From contig CAJQUN010000335.1 in the NCBI GenBank assembly GCA_907163345.1, positions 434,001-498,000 of the forward strand: 64,000 nucleotides of DNA, written 5' to 3'. The position numbers and the translations under genes are program-made. The DNA is from Haberlea rhodopensis. Lineage: Eukaryota; Streptophyta; Magnoliopsida; Lamiales; Gesneriaceae. The notes beneath the pieces are model-generated. The model saw nothing but the letters and a program-made list of their open reading frames with translations, did not search any database and had not been told where the DNA came from. Shown one piece after another: positions 34,872-47,129 of this stretch (position 1 is its first letter; every line of letters begins with the position of its first letter).

Positions 34872-35648
34872 TTAAGAATCAGCAGGCGACGGTGGTTGTT
34901 GCGGCCACATTGCATGAGCCATATAAGGAGGAGGTTGTTGACCGTAAAGAGCAGGATCCACAGGCTTCCCCACAAACATCCCTGGAGCGCCAACTGGTGG
35001 TGCAGCTGGTGGTGCCATATAATAGTAAGGAAGCTCTTCAGTACGAGCGCCAACAGGAAATGTTCCTCTCGGCATTGATGCAAGAACTTCATCTTTCAAG
35101 TCCTCCCGAGGTACAATGTCAACCAAGAAATCAAATATGTCGGTCCTTGTAATTGCTGCTGCAATATCATTTTTCTGGAGCGTCCTCCTTTTGTTCTCTT
35201 CAGTGTGGTTCCATGCACGTAGTGTCAACTCAAGGATGAACATCTCACATGCTCGTGCAAAGATAACGGGTGCTTCAGCTGATATCATCCTAACATCTTC
35301 ATCAGCTTTCATTATCTTCTTGATTCTAGCCAGTGGCAGGCTATGGTTCTTAAAATCGGTTACCTGATCGATGTCTTCGTATTGGCTGGCCCAAAATTTT
35401 TGGAGTTGTTGTTGCAAGTGTTGTTGCTGCTGCTGATGTATGTGCTGGTAGGCAAGATGATGTTGTGCCATCTGACCTGGAGAGGAAGAAAGACCAGCAG
35501 TTTGGGGAGATTGAGTCGATCCAACTGGTGCTGGAGAAGAGGTTCCAGCCATTTGGTTGGCTGGATATGACATCATGCTGTATGGCATCTGAGCAGAGCT
35601 ACTCACCACCCCAATACCCGGCGACTGTCCGTTTCCTTTCTGCTCCAT
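34872..35648 (-). CDS. NF-YC: Nuclear transcription factor Y subunit C (258 aa)
   Basis: This is the subunit of the CCAAT-binding NF-Y trimer that pairs with NF-YB through a histone fold and then recruits NF-YA in the nucleus. In plants such proteins also act with CO and DELLA proteins in flowering and hormone responses (family knowledge). The histone fold is at residues 97-181: [20 protein letters not shown], then [20 protein letters not shown], then [20 protein letters not shown] and DIVPRE. Before it are a Gln-rich stretch ([13 protein letters not shown], 71-83) and the conserved [10 protein letters not shown]. The tail is Pro-rich ([29 protein letters not shown]). The length and plan fit the plant NF-YC3/NF-YC9 group. 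It is intact and is the clearest host gene in the window. The start is the first Met after the leader-intron acceptor. Confidence 0.97.
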   Translation of the reverse strand: MEQKGNGQSPGIGVVSSSAQMPYSMMSYPANQMAGTSSPAPVGSTQSPQTAGLSSSPGQMAQHHLAYQHIHQQQQQHLQQQLQKFWASQYEDIDQVTDFKNHSLPLARIKKIMKADEDVRMISAEAPVIFARACEMFILELTLRAWNHTEENKRRTLQKNDIAAAITRTDIFDFLVDIVPREDLKDEVLASMPRGTFPVGARTEELPYYYMAPPAAPPVGAPGMFVGKPVDPALYGQQPPPYMAHAMWPQQPPSPADS

Positions 35649-35874
35649 TACAAATTATTATCGTCGGGAGATCTTACTCTTCAAACTCCCTAAAATCACA
35701 AGTAACACATGATAAGCTGGAACTCTAATTTTAAAGAAAAAAGTAAGAATCTAATTTCCGAACGACGGCCTTTATAAATGAAGGTTCAGCATGATTATAC
35801 CTTCAGTAACACGGGACACGGGTGGTCTCCAATATTAAATAATCAAGACTAGCTACAGAGTAATTTTATAACAC

Positions 35875-36187
35875 TATCAAGAGGCAAAGCATGAGAAGCG
35901 CTTGAAACAAAGACAATGCTCCTGAAGCACAAAGTACAATAAAAAACAACATGAACCCTCCATATGATAAAACATTATATCAAGAGGCAAAGCATGAGAA
36001 GCGCTTGAAACAAAGACAATGCTCCTGAAGCACAAAAGTACAATAAAAAACAACATGAACCCTCCATATGATAAAACATTATATCAAGAGGCAAAGCATG
36101 AGAAGCGCTTGAAACAAAGACAATGCTCCTGAAGCACAAAAGTACAATAAAAAACAACATGAACCCTCCATATGATAAAACATTATA
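35875..36187. repeat. Three direct repeats of 103-104 bp in the NF-YC leader intron
   Basis: Copies start at 35875, 35978 and 36082 (tatcaagaggcaaagcatga). They are nearly identical. They produce matching open frames on the minus strand that are not genes. Confidence 0.9.
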
Positions 36188-38252
36188 AAGCTGCAAGACA
36201 TGGATAAACAGCATACTTCCGCTCTGCAGAACCTTCAAAACACAAAACTAAAATGAAAAATTAGATTGCGGATGCTTCCACAAATTCTCAATCCAAAGAC
36301 ATAGATTACTTCAGAGCTTCAAAGATGGAAGCAATGAATGAGAATAAAACAAAAGGTTTCACATTGTATCCTTAATTTTCAAAACAAACTAACATGTGAG
36401 TCACTTCATAATGCCGACATGTCACTAAGAATACTTCAACCGTGTCTCGCACGCAGCCACAGTAGTTAATTGCTTGTTCGAAGTATTAAATCTACCTAAA
36501 CATTTAACTACATGTTTAATATCTAAAATCCACGCATAAACCACTCGAAACTTATCTCTGTCACAATTTCTTCAAGCACCAATAAAACGACGTTTTATTT
36601 TCTACAAGTAGGACAATTATTTGGAAAACAGCTGTGGAAAAGCACTCAAAATTGAATATAATCAACCAAGTGCTATCTTAAAAGGAGAAACTTTATCCCA
36701 AGGAACTAATCACGACATAAAAAGGATGAACATCACGCCCTGGGACCAGAACTGCACAAGCGCGTTTATACATAGGCATTTGTAACAACTACTTCATATT
36801 CATCCTTATTTTGTGAAAATGGTTAACCAAAGTTGGTATATGAAACTATTATAATCCTTTATAAGATATTTCAAGCATCCATTTTAAACTAACGTGGAAT
36901 AGGGCAATTACAATCACATTCAAAATGTGACATCCCTGTTGTGGCCTGACTCATCGATCCACCACCATCGGAAATTTAGAGGTGGCTACTAAAAGTTGAA
37001 AAGGTGAATCTCATGCATGTAACACTTTGTTCCGCAGCTTCAAGAGGTGGCTTCCACACACATAGCATTGTACCCCATATGTCACTTATTTCTCAATGTT
37101 ACGATTGGAAACCGGCTCTCCTACAATTATTTCACACCTAGGGCCAGGAAACAGCACTAATGGTTACTATACCAATTACTTTGTATCCGACCTATGAAAA
37201 TAGTTAACCCAAGTTGTTATGAAAGTCCTGTATAATCCCTTATAAACCATTTCAGCATTCATTTCACACCAATGTGAGACATAAGTATTACAATAAAATT
37301 ATGAAGTTATGAATTTATAAGATAATGTTGTCCCAACCGACAATAAGGATATTGTAAAAGCTCTTTTTTGTACCAAAAAAAATACCGATGGTGCATGATA
37401 AATAACATTGTTCAATGATAAGATGATTTGAAAAGGTCTAGTTCATTACCATCAAGAACAAAAAATAACCGAATAAAGGTTCAAATGACATGTCGAGATG
37501 AACACTGAGTAAAAATATCATTAAAGTAAAATAACAAAAACATGAACATGCATAAATACACCACAAGATAACCAACAAACTCACTTTCTTTTATTTTGAT
37601 ACAACTCGAACAATTTCACCAGATTTTCACACTTGCATGATGTAAATGCACAGAATATTACACACTAACCTACAAATACCCAAGAGTAAAAAGGCTTCCA
37701 AATTATTTTATTGTATTAGAACAAAAATTGTCTCCAAGTACAAATTCGAAGCTTTCCGATGATAGAAAACTAGTTAAAATAGAATCAAATACGTGCATCT
37801 ATGTTTAAATTATCAAGCAAAGGAATCACACCTTACTCCTACTATAAATAATAATCTCCCAGCAGCCCCCCCCCCCCAACAGTCCACAGATGCAAAGAAT
37901 TAGGACGATTCACTATCCCGCAGATATTAGAACTTATTTCCTTGCTTCATTCCTCCTCGCATAATCATACCATAACTGACTGTTATTGCGAGCAGGTATA
38001 GGTACTATCACCAATTTTTTTTTTTAAACAGTTAAACAAAAAAGAAACAGAATCAAAGAGCATAAAAATCGAAAAAATCCCACAAATACATATACAGAAA
38101 CAACCATAATGTAGTCAAAAATAAAAATCAAATCTAAACCTTTTTCAGCAATAAAAAATCTCTGCACGAGACATAAAACAAGAAATTTCTGAAAATAATA
38201 TAATAAAACACTGTAGTTAATCCAAAGTTAAGTAAAAGATTAGGGTTTTTAC
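36188..38252. other. Remainder of the NF-YC leader intron
   Basis: About 2 kb of AT-rich intron. A C-run lies near 37866-37877 and a T-run near 38018. A pair of similar segments is present at 36780-36880 and 37165-37275 (aaccaaagttg.. and aacccaagttg..). No gene is seen. Confidence 0.5.
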
Positions 38253-38700
38253 CAGTAAGTTGAAGCAGGAAGTTTTCATTGAATTGGGGTTTTTGGAATA
38301 AATACCTAATTTGAATTCAGCTGCATTTATTATTTTTTGTTTTATACTTTTAATTCAAGCAAGTTTAGAGGTCAAATTTTGATTTGCTAAAGTAGCCAAG
38401 CCACTTGTAAATTACCGAGAATAACCCTACTTATAATACTATTAACATATCCATTGATATACCGAACATTAATATTTTGGTGGTAGATAATTTATATATA
38501 AAAAACAGTTATAGATTATATTAAAATTAACTTGTAGTTAAATTCTGAGATAATTTTTATTTCGATGAACTTATCAAAATATACTTTTTTCTAATAATAA
38601 ACATTATATAGAATTGTGAATAGAGATAAATTTTTTTTCCAAAACGGACCATGATACCAAACTTAATTAGTCTATGCACATCAACTTTATAATATAGTAA

Positions 38701-40442
38701 GGTACCGTTTGAAGTTATGGATATGATAAGTAATGTAATGATTAAAAAGTTGTGAAATGATTGTAAAAATAGTATGTGATAAATTATATGTTGTTTTTGA
38801 TTGGAGGATAAGATTGTTGATAATAATTATTATTTGATACAATGACAAAAATACCCTTATTATTATAATAATAAAATATAACATTAATTATAATATATAT
38901 ATATATATACGTATGTATGTATATATAATAATAATAGTATATATAATATGTAATAATATATATTATTATTACACTATAATATAAGAATAAAAAATATATT
39001 ATAAGATTAAGAAAATAAAGAAATAATAATAATAACCATAATAATAAAAATATATTTATAAATTAAGATATATATAGAATCATAAAAATATATATAATAT
39101 AATATTAATATAATATAATATTAATATAATACAGTATAATAACATTAATTATAATATATATATATATATATTCGGGTGTATGTATATATATAATAATAAT
39201 ATATATAATATATCATATATATATATTATTATTACATTATATTAAATAATAAATATATTATAATATTAATAATCATAATAGTATATATATATATAATCAT
39301 AATAGTATATATATATAATATAATATTAATATAATACAATAATCATAATATAGAATAATAATAATCATAATATATATATATATAATAACATAATTATAAT
39401 ATATAAATTATTATATGCATATATAATAATAATAATATATGTATATAATTTATATACATTATTATAATATATATATATATATAATCATAATATATATATA
39501 TATTCGGGTGTATGTATATATATAATAATAATAATATATATAATATATAATCTTATATATTATTATTACATTATAATATAATAATAATAAATATATTATA
39601 ATATTAATAATCATAATAGTATATATATATATATATATCATAATAGTATATATATAATATAATATAATATTAATATAATACAATAATCATAAATAGAATA
39701 ATAATAATCATAATATATATATATATATATAATAACATAATTATAATACATATATTATTATATGCATATATAATAATAATAGTAATATATATATAATTTA
39801 TATACATTATTATAATATATATATATAATCATAATATATAATAATAAACATAATAAATATATATATATATATATATAAATATACTTGCAGTGTGTATACA
39901 TAATAATAATAATATATATATATAATATATATAAATTATTATATTAATAACATATTACAATAATTATTATTATTAGTACATAATAATAAATATACTTGCA
40001 GTGTGTATACATAATAATAATAATAATATATATATATATATAATATATATAAATTATTATATTAATAACATATTATAATAATTATTATTATTAGTACATA
40101 ATAATATATCTTTATGCATATATAATAATAATAATAGTAATATATATAATTTATATACATTATTATTATTATTATTATATATATACACACACATATGTGT
40201 GCATGTGTATATATATATATATAATAGTAATAATAATAATAATATATAATTATTTTTTGGCGGGAATTTTAAATTTTGAGATAGTGAAAAAGGCGGGAAG
40301 GGGTATTTATGTCATTTTGTTATAAAGTGGTTAGAGTGTGATAAATATGGTGGGATAATTTGTGTTAAACATCGAAAAAAAACATGGGATATGACAAGTA
40401 ATACAAAGATTACTAATGTTATCAACCACTCCAAACGGAGCC
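38701..40442. mobile_element. Tourist/PIF-Harbinger-like MITE enlarged by TA-rich repeats
   Basis: The left end GGTACCGTTTGAAG and the right end CAAACGGAGCC form terminal inverted repeats. The inverted similarity extends inward (gatatgataagtaatg against attacttgtcatatcc, and caaaaataccc against ggggtatttatgtcattttg). TAA flanks both sides (38698-38700 and 40443-40445), the target preference of PIF/Harbinger elements. Between the arms, about 38880-40250 is TA, ATA and AATAAT microsatellite. There is no coding sequence. Confidence 0.75.
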
Positions 40443-40664
40443 TAAGTATATTATAGTCTAGATGATACAGTCAAGCTCCTTAAGAAAGCTCATAGGTCGG
40501 TCCAAGTCCAAGGGCCGACACATAATTTTTTGGGCGAGTTGCTATGTGCGAGGGGTGATCTCGAAGCTCGCCCGTGCCAGGGGAGAGCTCGCAGCGCGCC
40601 CGAGAGAGTGGCTAGCTCATGGCTCGCTTGTGTGGGGGCGAGCTACAGGCCACTAGCCGAGTTA
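40443..40664. other. Short GC-rich spacer
   Basis: The stretch contains gctcgcccgtgccagg and related gctcgc motifs and is notably GC-rich between AT-rich neighbours. No function is assigned. It ends where the integrase relic begins. Confidence 0.4.
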
Positions 40665-40726
40665 AAATTGTCGATGTACTCACTAGGTCTGCACATTTCA
40701 TTCCCGTTCATATGAATTACAACTTA
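40665..40726 (+). pseudogene. Integrase relic, left part (split by element D)
   Basis: The plus strand reads IVDVLTRSAHFIPVHMNY, the core following the first catalytic Asp of a chromovirus-type Ty3/gypsy integrase. It stops at the element D target duplication ACTTA and continues on the other side at 49565. Confidence 0.7.
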
Positions 40727-43159
40727 TGTGATGACCAGGGATGATGTTAATCCCGTAGTGTTAAAAATCCCTAAAGTTGTTTTACGTGGCGATTTGGAGT
40801 TTAATCGCGATGTTGGGCCTTCTGGGCTCGTTTATTTGGGTAGTTGGGATCGTTGGATCCCGAGGTTGAGATTGTATTCACATTACGGTGTAAAACCTAA
40901 GAGTTGGGTTTTTGATGTGTCTCGGAATCTCGGGTGCTTGTGTGAGCACCGGTAGGGGATTTTGGTGTTAGAGAGAGAATTTTTGAAAACAGATGATTTT
41001 TAATGAATCACGATGTATTTGTGGGGCTATTAGTATTTCGGGGTATTTTGCTATAAATACAAGTTGAACCCGAGATTTTTATTAAAAATTGCATTTCAGC
41101 CCCACCTTACCTTCTTCTCTCTCCCCGCCGAATCCCGCCTGCTACAGTTCCCCCGCGCACGAAAACGCTTCGCCTGCCGCCGTCCCGCCGCCGTTCGGCG
41201 CGTGCGACCCGCCGCCGGCTTCGTCTCGTCGAGGCGCAGCTATCCCCTCCGGCAATTCGAAGTTTCGTCGCGTTTTGAAGTCGGATTTTGCAGATGAGCG
41301 CCGATCCCCAAATTCTAGGGTTCTTCGATTTCGGTCGATTTTACTTCCGATTTTCGATTGGGTAACGTTCTTTACCTCTTTTTCGTCCATCTCATGTTAT
41401 TCCCTGCTAAATTTGGAGGTATTGTGCTCGAATTTGTGGATTTTGGTTCGAATTTCATGATGTTGAGGGGTTTATGTTCGATTTTGGGGGTTTTTGGCAT
41501 GAGGATGATGATTCTTGTTGTTATTCGATTTATTCATGTTTAAATGAATTATGATGCTTATTTGGGTTCGAATCGAGTTGTTATGGTTCGAATTTTTGAA
41601 GGTGTTCTTGAGCAATTTTCGTTATGTCGCATTCGTTTTCCCTCCCTGCATGTACCCTGCCCCGGGTCTTTTAAATGATTTATTGTCGTGTGTTGACAAT
41701 ATTTTGAGGGTTATGGATGTGCTTGAGCATGTGTTACATGTTCGTAAATAATTGTGAATTATTTATCGTGTTAGCACATCGTTCCTCGGGGCATGGAACT
41801 CGAGCAAGGTTTGGCTCGGACTTCGAGGATTTAAGGTACGTTTAGCGTACGAGCATAGCTTAAATGATGTTTTACAAGTATGATGCATGATTTAAAATAC
41901 ATGAAATGCTTTACTATGATGGCACCGTGACTTGGTTACGTTATGTTGAATCACATGGTGAAATGCTTGGTGCCGCTATGAAGCGAGCAAATGATGGGTG
42001 TGGTCGCTACGGAGCGAACACCAGTAGTATGACGCTACTTTGAAGTAAGAAATGAAAATGTGGTGTTGATTAGATATCTAGGATATCTGTGTTTTATTCC
42101 CTATTGGTAATGAATAGGAACAGAGACGTAGTTAATCAGAGAAGTGATTAACTAGTATCGGAAGTTAAGGAAGTCTCAATATGATATCTAGAATTATGAT
42201 AATTGCTAGATAAAGAAAGATGTTATGAAATGTTGTTAATTCGAAACTGGTTAGGGTTAACCAATATGATGATTAACTGCATATTCAAGATTTGATGATT
42301 TATCTGTTTTGAGAACAGGGTTATTACAGGGGTACGCTAGGATGAGGATGATACCATCCAGGAAGTGTCACATATGTTCCACAATATTTACATTTTTGTA
42401 AATTATGTATTATGTCATTATGATTATGAAATTGTGGAATTGGTATGCTCACCCCGTTGGGGGCTGTCTCTGTTGGGACAGGTGAACAGGTACATCGATG
42501 GCTTTGGAGATGAGCTCGAGCTGTTGATTGGATGTACTCCCAGGATCGTGGTACCAGGGCTTGATGGAGCACGTATCGTATAGAGTACCTATATATATAT
42601 ATATACCCATGATGGTTATACACATAATTATGGTGCTCGCATGTGAGCACGATTATACTTGTACATGGGTTGTATATAAAGGCATGAGCCTTTCTCTCTT
42701 TCATTCTATGTTGCATGCAATTAGAGGTAGAATTGCTAAAGGTTATGAGAGTCATTAGTGTATGTGGGTGTTGAAACCCACTTTTGTTGCCATATGTGTG
42801 GTGTTTTCCCTGGCTGGGAATTTACTTGATATTGCTGTATTCTGATGAGTATTACGTTTTCCCTGGCCGGGAATTATGTTATGTGTTGTACTTTTATTTC
42901 GGGATAGCTCTATTTATGGGGAGACTCTGCTCAAATTTTTATAAAAGTCCACAATGTAAAGAGTGGTGTAATGGGCGAACTCTATGAGTCTCTTGTTGTT
43001 GGGATGATGAACTTATAACATAGTATGTTAAAGAAAACTTTGTAATTACCATTCAATGGTAAAGTATCATCTGAGTTTCCCGAATGATTTTATGGAAAGC
43101 ATGTGCCACACATAATGATTAATACACTAATCAAGGGTTAAGTATAAGGGGTCCTTACA
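40727..43159 (+). repeat. Element D 5' LTR (2433 bp)
   Basis: It runs from TGTGATGACCAGGG to GGTCCTTACA. A TATA box lies at 41052-41059, followed by a CT-rich leader. Hairpin-prone segments lie at 41960-42060 (CGCT-ATGA-AGCG, TCGCT-ACGG-AGCGA and TACTT-TG-AAGTA in a row). The GC-rich block at 41150-41290 gives several overlapping open frames, all repeated in the other LTR and unlikely to be genes. Confidence 0.95.
41052..41059 (+). promoter_or_regulatory. TATA box of element D LTR
   Basis: TATAAATA lies about 325 bases into the LTR, the same distance as in LTR C. The copy in the 3' LTR is at 47459-47466. Transcription would start near 41085. Confidence 0.7.
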
Positions 43160-43163
43160 TTAG

Positions 43164-43175
43164 TGGTATCAGAGC
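43164..43175 (+). other. Primer binding site of element D (tRNA-iMet)
   Basis: TGGTATCAGAGC lies four bases (TTAG) after the 5' LTR. It is identical in sequence and spacing to that of element A. Confidence 0.95.
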
Positions 43176-43639
43176 AGTGGTTGCTCATTGGGGCTGTTGA
43201 GGGCCTAAGAAGTTATTGATAGCACATATTTATGCATGATGGCATTAATGTTATACGACATGACTAATTGTTTATGTGCTTATATGATATGAAAAGTAGT
43301 ATTGCTAACCATTGTGGTTGCAGGAATCGTGTGGAACACGATAGGATGTCATTAATAGCGATGTCTAACACTCTATATGCTACGTGCTAAGGAACCTGAT
43401 TTGGAAGAAAATCAGGGAAAAGAAAGATATGATGTATTGTCTGATGACAGACTGGGTAGACAACCGACAGTGGAATACTTCGGTATGGTCTCAATTATTA
43501 TTGAATATACTAATGCGTTTGTTCATGTAATGTTCAAGCAAGGAAGGTGCGTAAGAAACGTACGGGCATCAAACGGTAACATATTCTTAAACTATGACTT
43601 TGCATTGATTGCATAAGTGTTTATGATGATGTTTACGAT
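43176..43639 (+). other. Element D leader, no clear gene
   Basis: A 79-codon open frame (43377-43616) exists but matches no gag or other family I know. The similar stretch in element C (about 12562-12990) does not keep it open, so I do not call it a gene. Confidence 0.5.
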
Positions 43640-43960
43640 GATGTTTACGATGATGATGATTATGATAAGTAAGTTAAGATGATGATGTTTATGATAAGTA
43701 AAGATGATATGATGTTTATGATGATGATTATGATAAGTAAGTTAAGATGATGATGTTTATGATAAGTAAAGATGATATGATGTTTATGATGATGATTATG
43801 ATAAGTAAGTTATGATGACGATGTTTATGATGAGTAAAGATGATATGATGTTTATGATGATGATTATGATAAGTAAGTTATGATGACGATGTTTATGATG
43901 AGTAAAGATGATATGATGTTTATGATGATGTTTACGATGATGATGATTATGACGATGTTT
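43640..43960 (+). repeat. 68-bp GATGATG array in element D
   Basis: The step is 68 bases (aagtta at 43671, 43739, 43807 and 43875). The unit is built on gatgatgtttatgataagt. It is the same module as in LTR A (3690-4200). Confidence 0.9.
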
Positions 43961-43974
43961 ATGATGACGTATAT

Positions 43975-44420
43975 GAGATTGGGTAAGGTGCCCATGTGGT
44001 AAGATGCCACACAATGTTTATGATATGGTAAGACGCCATATGATTGGGTGAGATGCCCATGTGGTAAGATGCCACACAATGTTTATGATATGGTAAGACG
44101 CCATATGATTGGGTGAGATACCCATGTGGTAAGATGCCACACAATGTTTATGATATGGTAAGACGCCATATGATTGGGTGAGATACCCATGTGGTAAGAT
44201 GCCACACAATGTTTATGATATGGTAAGACGCCATATGATTGGGTGAGATGCCCATGTGGTAAGATGCCACACAATGTTTATGATATGGTAAGACGCCATA
44301 TGATTGGGTGAGATACCCATGTAGTAAGATGACACACAATGTTTATGATATGGTAAGACGCCATATGACTGGGTAAGATGCCCATGTGGTAAGATGCCAC
44401 ACGATGATTGTGTTATGGTA
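43975..44420 (+). repeat. 65-bp mini-hairpin array in element D (~6 units)
   Basis: Each unit contains three short hairpins: TGGG-TGAGATG-CCCA, TGTGG-TAAGATG-CCACA and ATATGG-TAAGACG-CCATAT. The stems differ, but the 7-base loop is nearly constant. The spacing is 65 bases. Six overlapping antisense open frames 65 bases apart are by-products. Confidence 0.92.
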
Positions 44421-45150
44421 AGATGCCATATGACGGGGTAAGATGCCCATATGGTAAGAGGCCATACGATGTTATTATGTGGTAAGACGCCACGGGGTAA
44501 GATGCCCATATGGTAAGAGGCCATACAATGTTATTATGTGGTAAGACGCCACGGGGTAAGATGCCCATATGGTAAGAGGCCATACGATGTTATTATGTGG
44601 TAAGACGCCACGGGGTAAGATGCCCATATGGTAAGAGCCCATACGATGTTATTATGTGGTAAGACGCCACGGGGTAAGATGCCCATATGGTAAGAGGCCA
44701 TACGATGTTATTATGTGGTAAGACGCCACGGGGTAAGATGCCCATATGGTAAGAGGCCATACAATGTTATTATGTGGTAAGACGCCACGGGGTAAGATGC
44801 CCATATGGTAAGAGGCCATACGATGTTATTATGTGGTAAGACGCCACGGGGTAAGATGCCCATATGGTAAGATGCCATACGATGTTATTATGTGGTAAGA
44901 CGCCACGGGGTAAGATGCCCATATGGTAAGAGGCCATACGATGTTATTATGTGGTAAGACGCCACGGGGTAAGATGCCCATATGGTAAGAGGCCATACGA
45001 TGTTATTATGTGGTAAGACGCCACGGGGTAAGATGCCCATATGGTAAGAGGCCATACAATGTTATTATGTGTGGTAAGACGCCACGGGGTAAGATGCCCA
45101 TATGGTAAGAGGCCATACGATATTATTATGTGATAAGATGCCACAGGGTA
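44421..45150 (+). repeat. 59-60-bp mini-hairpin array in element D (~12 units)
   Basis: This is a second array derived from the same pieces: GTGG-TAAGACG-CCAC, GGG-TAAGATG-CCC and TATGG-TAAGAGG-CCATA, joined by cgatgttattat. Units are almost identical, which points to recent expansion. Confidence 0.92.
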
Positions 45151-45239
45151 AGATGCCCATGTGCATGAATATGAACCAGGGAAAATGAAAAGAAGTTAAT
45201 GATAACCAGCAAGCTTACTCAACTATGATTTCGTACATT

Positions 45240-45850
45240 TACTGTTATAGTTATAAGATGATGATGCTTATATGATGATGATGTATAAGATGATGATGCT
45301 TATATGATGATGATGTATAAGATGATGATGCTTATATGATGATGATGTATAAGATGATGACGCTATAAGATGATGATGTATAAGATGATGATGCTATAAG
45401 ATGATGATGCTTATATGATGATGATGTATAAGATGATGATGCTTATATGACGATGATGTATAAGATGATGATGCTTATATGATGATGATGTATAAGATGA
45501 TGATGCTTATATGATGATGATGTATAAGATGATGATGCTTATATGATGATGATGTATAAGATGATGACGCTATAAGATGATGATGTATAAGATGATGATG
45601 CTATAAGATGATGATGCTTATATGATGATGATGTATAAGATGATGATGCTTATATGATGATGATGTATAAGATGATGATGCTATAAGATGATGATGCTTA
45701 TATGATGATGATGTATAAGATGATGATGCTATAAGATGACGATGCTTATGTGATGATGATGTTATAAGATGATGATATTTATGAAATGATGATGCTCATA
45801 TGATGAAGATGTTATAAGATGGTGATAATTATAAGATGATGATTTTAATC
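45240..45850 (+). repeat. GATGATGATG-cttata/tataa array in element D
   Basis: Units of about 32 bases (gatgatgatgcttatat + gatgatgatgtataa) repeat roughly 18 times with small variants. There is no long open frame. Confidence 0.9.
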
Positions 45851-47118
45851 ATTCATGTCAAGAATTAATGACTATATGCATGGCTATGAAACAGGGACAT
45901 TGGAGTGTCCAGGGTGTATAGGCATTAGAGGAATGTTGGGTAAAGACCCACTACTCTATTGATTTTCTTCCCACAGTATGGTATGCCGTGCGGGAACGTC
46001 CATCTTATTGGTAGGTTTGAGGTGAACCTAGAGAGGCAGCGACTAGTTTGTCTGTCGTGTGTGTGCAGCACCAAGAGGGGCTTGTTAGAGCCGTTATACT
46101 GCTCGTAGGAACCAAGTGTGGTAAATCGTAAGGCGATACGATGTGGATTGTGGTGGACTCTAGTAGTCACCATGTCATCGAGGTTGAGGTTGTGCATGCC
46201 TCACTGAAACGTGTATACGTTTATGTTTAAATCTTGGTGAGACTTGTCTGGGACAGCTCATGATGTTGAAGTACCAACAAGAGAGTCATCAAGTCGTCGT
46301 TGATTCGATCTGGGAATCCATGTATTTGGGATGCAATGGGTTTATTGCATGTCCTTTCAAATTTGAAACTCTAAGGAGTCTCGATTGTTTCTTTATGACC
46401 AGGATGTGGTTCTTGGGATATCCGGAGGTGGACATCTTATGAGATATCTTTCGTGTGAATCTATGGCCGTGAGTTGCCCAACTTAAGTTGCAATGATGCG
46501 ACTGCTCCTTCGATAGAGGAGGTTTGGAAGTGGAAACCAGGTTTGGTATGTGTACACCGTGGTGTACTGATGTTTCCCTTGTAACGATGTATGTTAGACA
46601 TCGTGAGTCATGATAAGAGATGTCAATGGATGATAGCTACGATGGAATCGGGAGCGATTCGAATCCTTGCAGTTTCAGTTGACTAACTGCTTTTGGATTA
46701 TTAGCGTTGAGTTGTGCTGACGCTCTTTGACGTTATGATGGATTTGGAAGTCTATTCCACTCCAGAGTTTGACACGAGGTCAACGTTCTCACGGTTGAGG
46801 TGTCATTTAGGATGCGTTCATACTAGTTGTATTAGAACTAAGGATGACTGTCCGACCTACAGCCGTAAGTATTGGTTGTTTTGCAGTCATGAAAGACTGA
46901 CTTTTAGGATGACCCGCATTGAGGTACGTTTTGCCTCTTGGGTGATATGTTGTTTTTGGTATGTCGCTCTGTTTCAGAGTTTGATGTGAGGTAAGTATCC
47001 TCGCGTTTATTAATACGATTCTGATATGGTCAAGAATCGAAGTTATGGCTTCATGTTGTTGTGTAGCCTGAGTGTTATGTGATACACTGGTGCTAATTTC
47101 GAGGACGAAATTCTTTTA
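45851..47118 (+). other. Element D 3' interior, no coding content
   Basis: Mixed sequence that parallels the 3' interior of element C in order. Short open frames (for example 46714-46989) show no known domain. Confidence 0.55.
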
Positions 47119-47129
47119 GTGGGGGATAT
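47119..47129 (+). other. Polypurine tract of element D
   Basis: AGTGGGGGATA lies directly before the 3' LTR start TGTGATGACC, after TCGAGGACGAAATTC. Confidence 0.9.

Larger units (their letters stand above)
34225..38335 (-). other. NF-YC transcription unit (exons and UTR introns)
   Basis: The proposed structure on the minus strand has four parts. A leader exon runs from about 38335 to 38253 (donor GTAAAA). A 2563-base leader intron spans 38252-35690 (acceptor GATTTTAG). The main exon, 35689-34868, holds the whole coding sequence. A 433-base intron in the 3' UTR spans 34867-34435 (donor GTTTGG after CAG, acceptor AATACAG), followed by a last non-coding exon from 34434 to about 34225. Long leader introns are common in plant NF-YC genes. 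The splice sites are read by eye; the transcript ends are estimates. Confidence 0.6.

Noticed and set aside
40560..40660. GC-rich island as a possible promoter
   Set aside because: It is only about 100 bases, with gctcgc repetition, no TATA and no downstream gene.
41064..41460. Overlapping open frames in the GC-rich part of LTR D, present in both LTRs
   Set aside because: They are preserved only because the LTRs are nearly identical. No known domain is present, and they lie in the LTR leader.
43164..43175. tRNA-like TGGTATCAGAGC segments
   Set aside because: These are primer binding sites complementary to tRNA ends, not tRNA genes. No cloverleaf was found in the window.
43796..45144. Series of antisense open frames 59-65 bases apart
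   Set aside because: They are by-products of tandem repeats and differ only by the repeat step.
43980..45150. Regular array resembling a CRISPR array
   Set aside because: The units repeat completely, with no unique spacers, the sequence is plant nuclear, and the array lies inside a retrotransposon.
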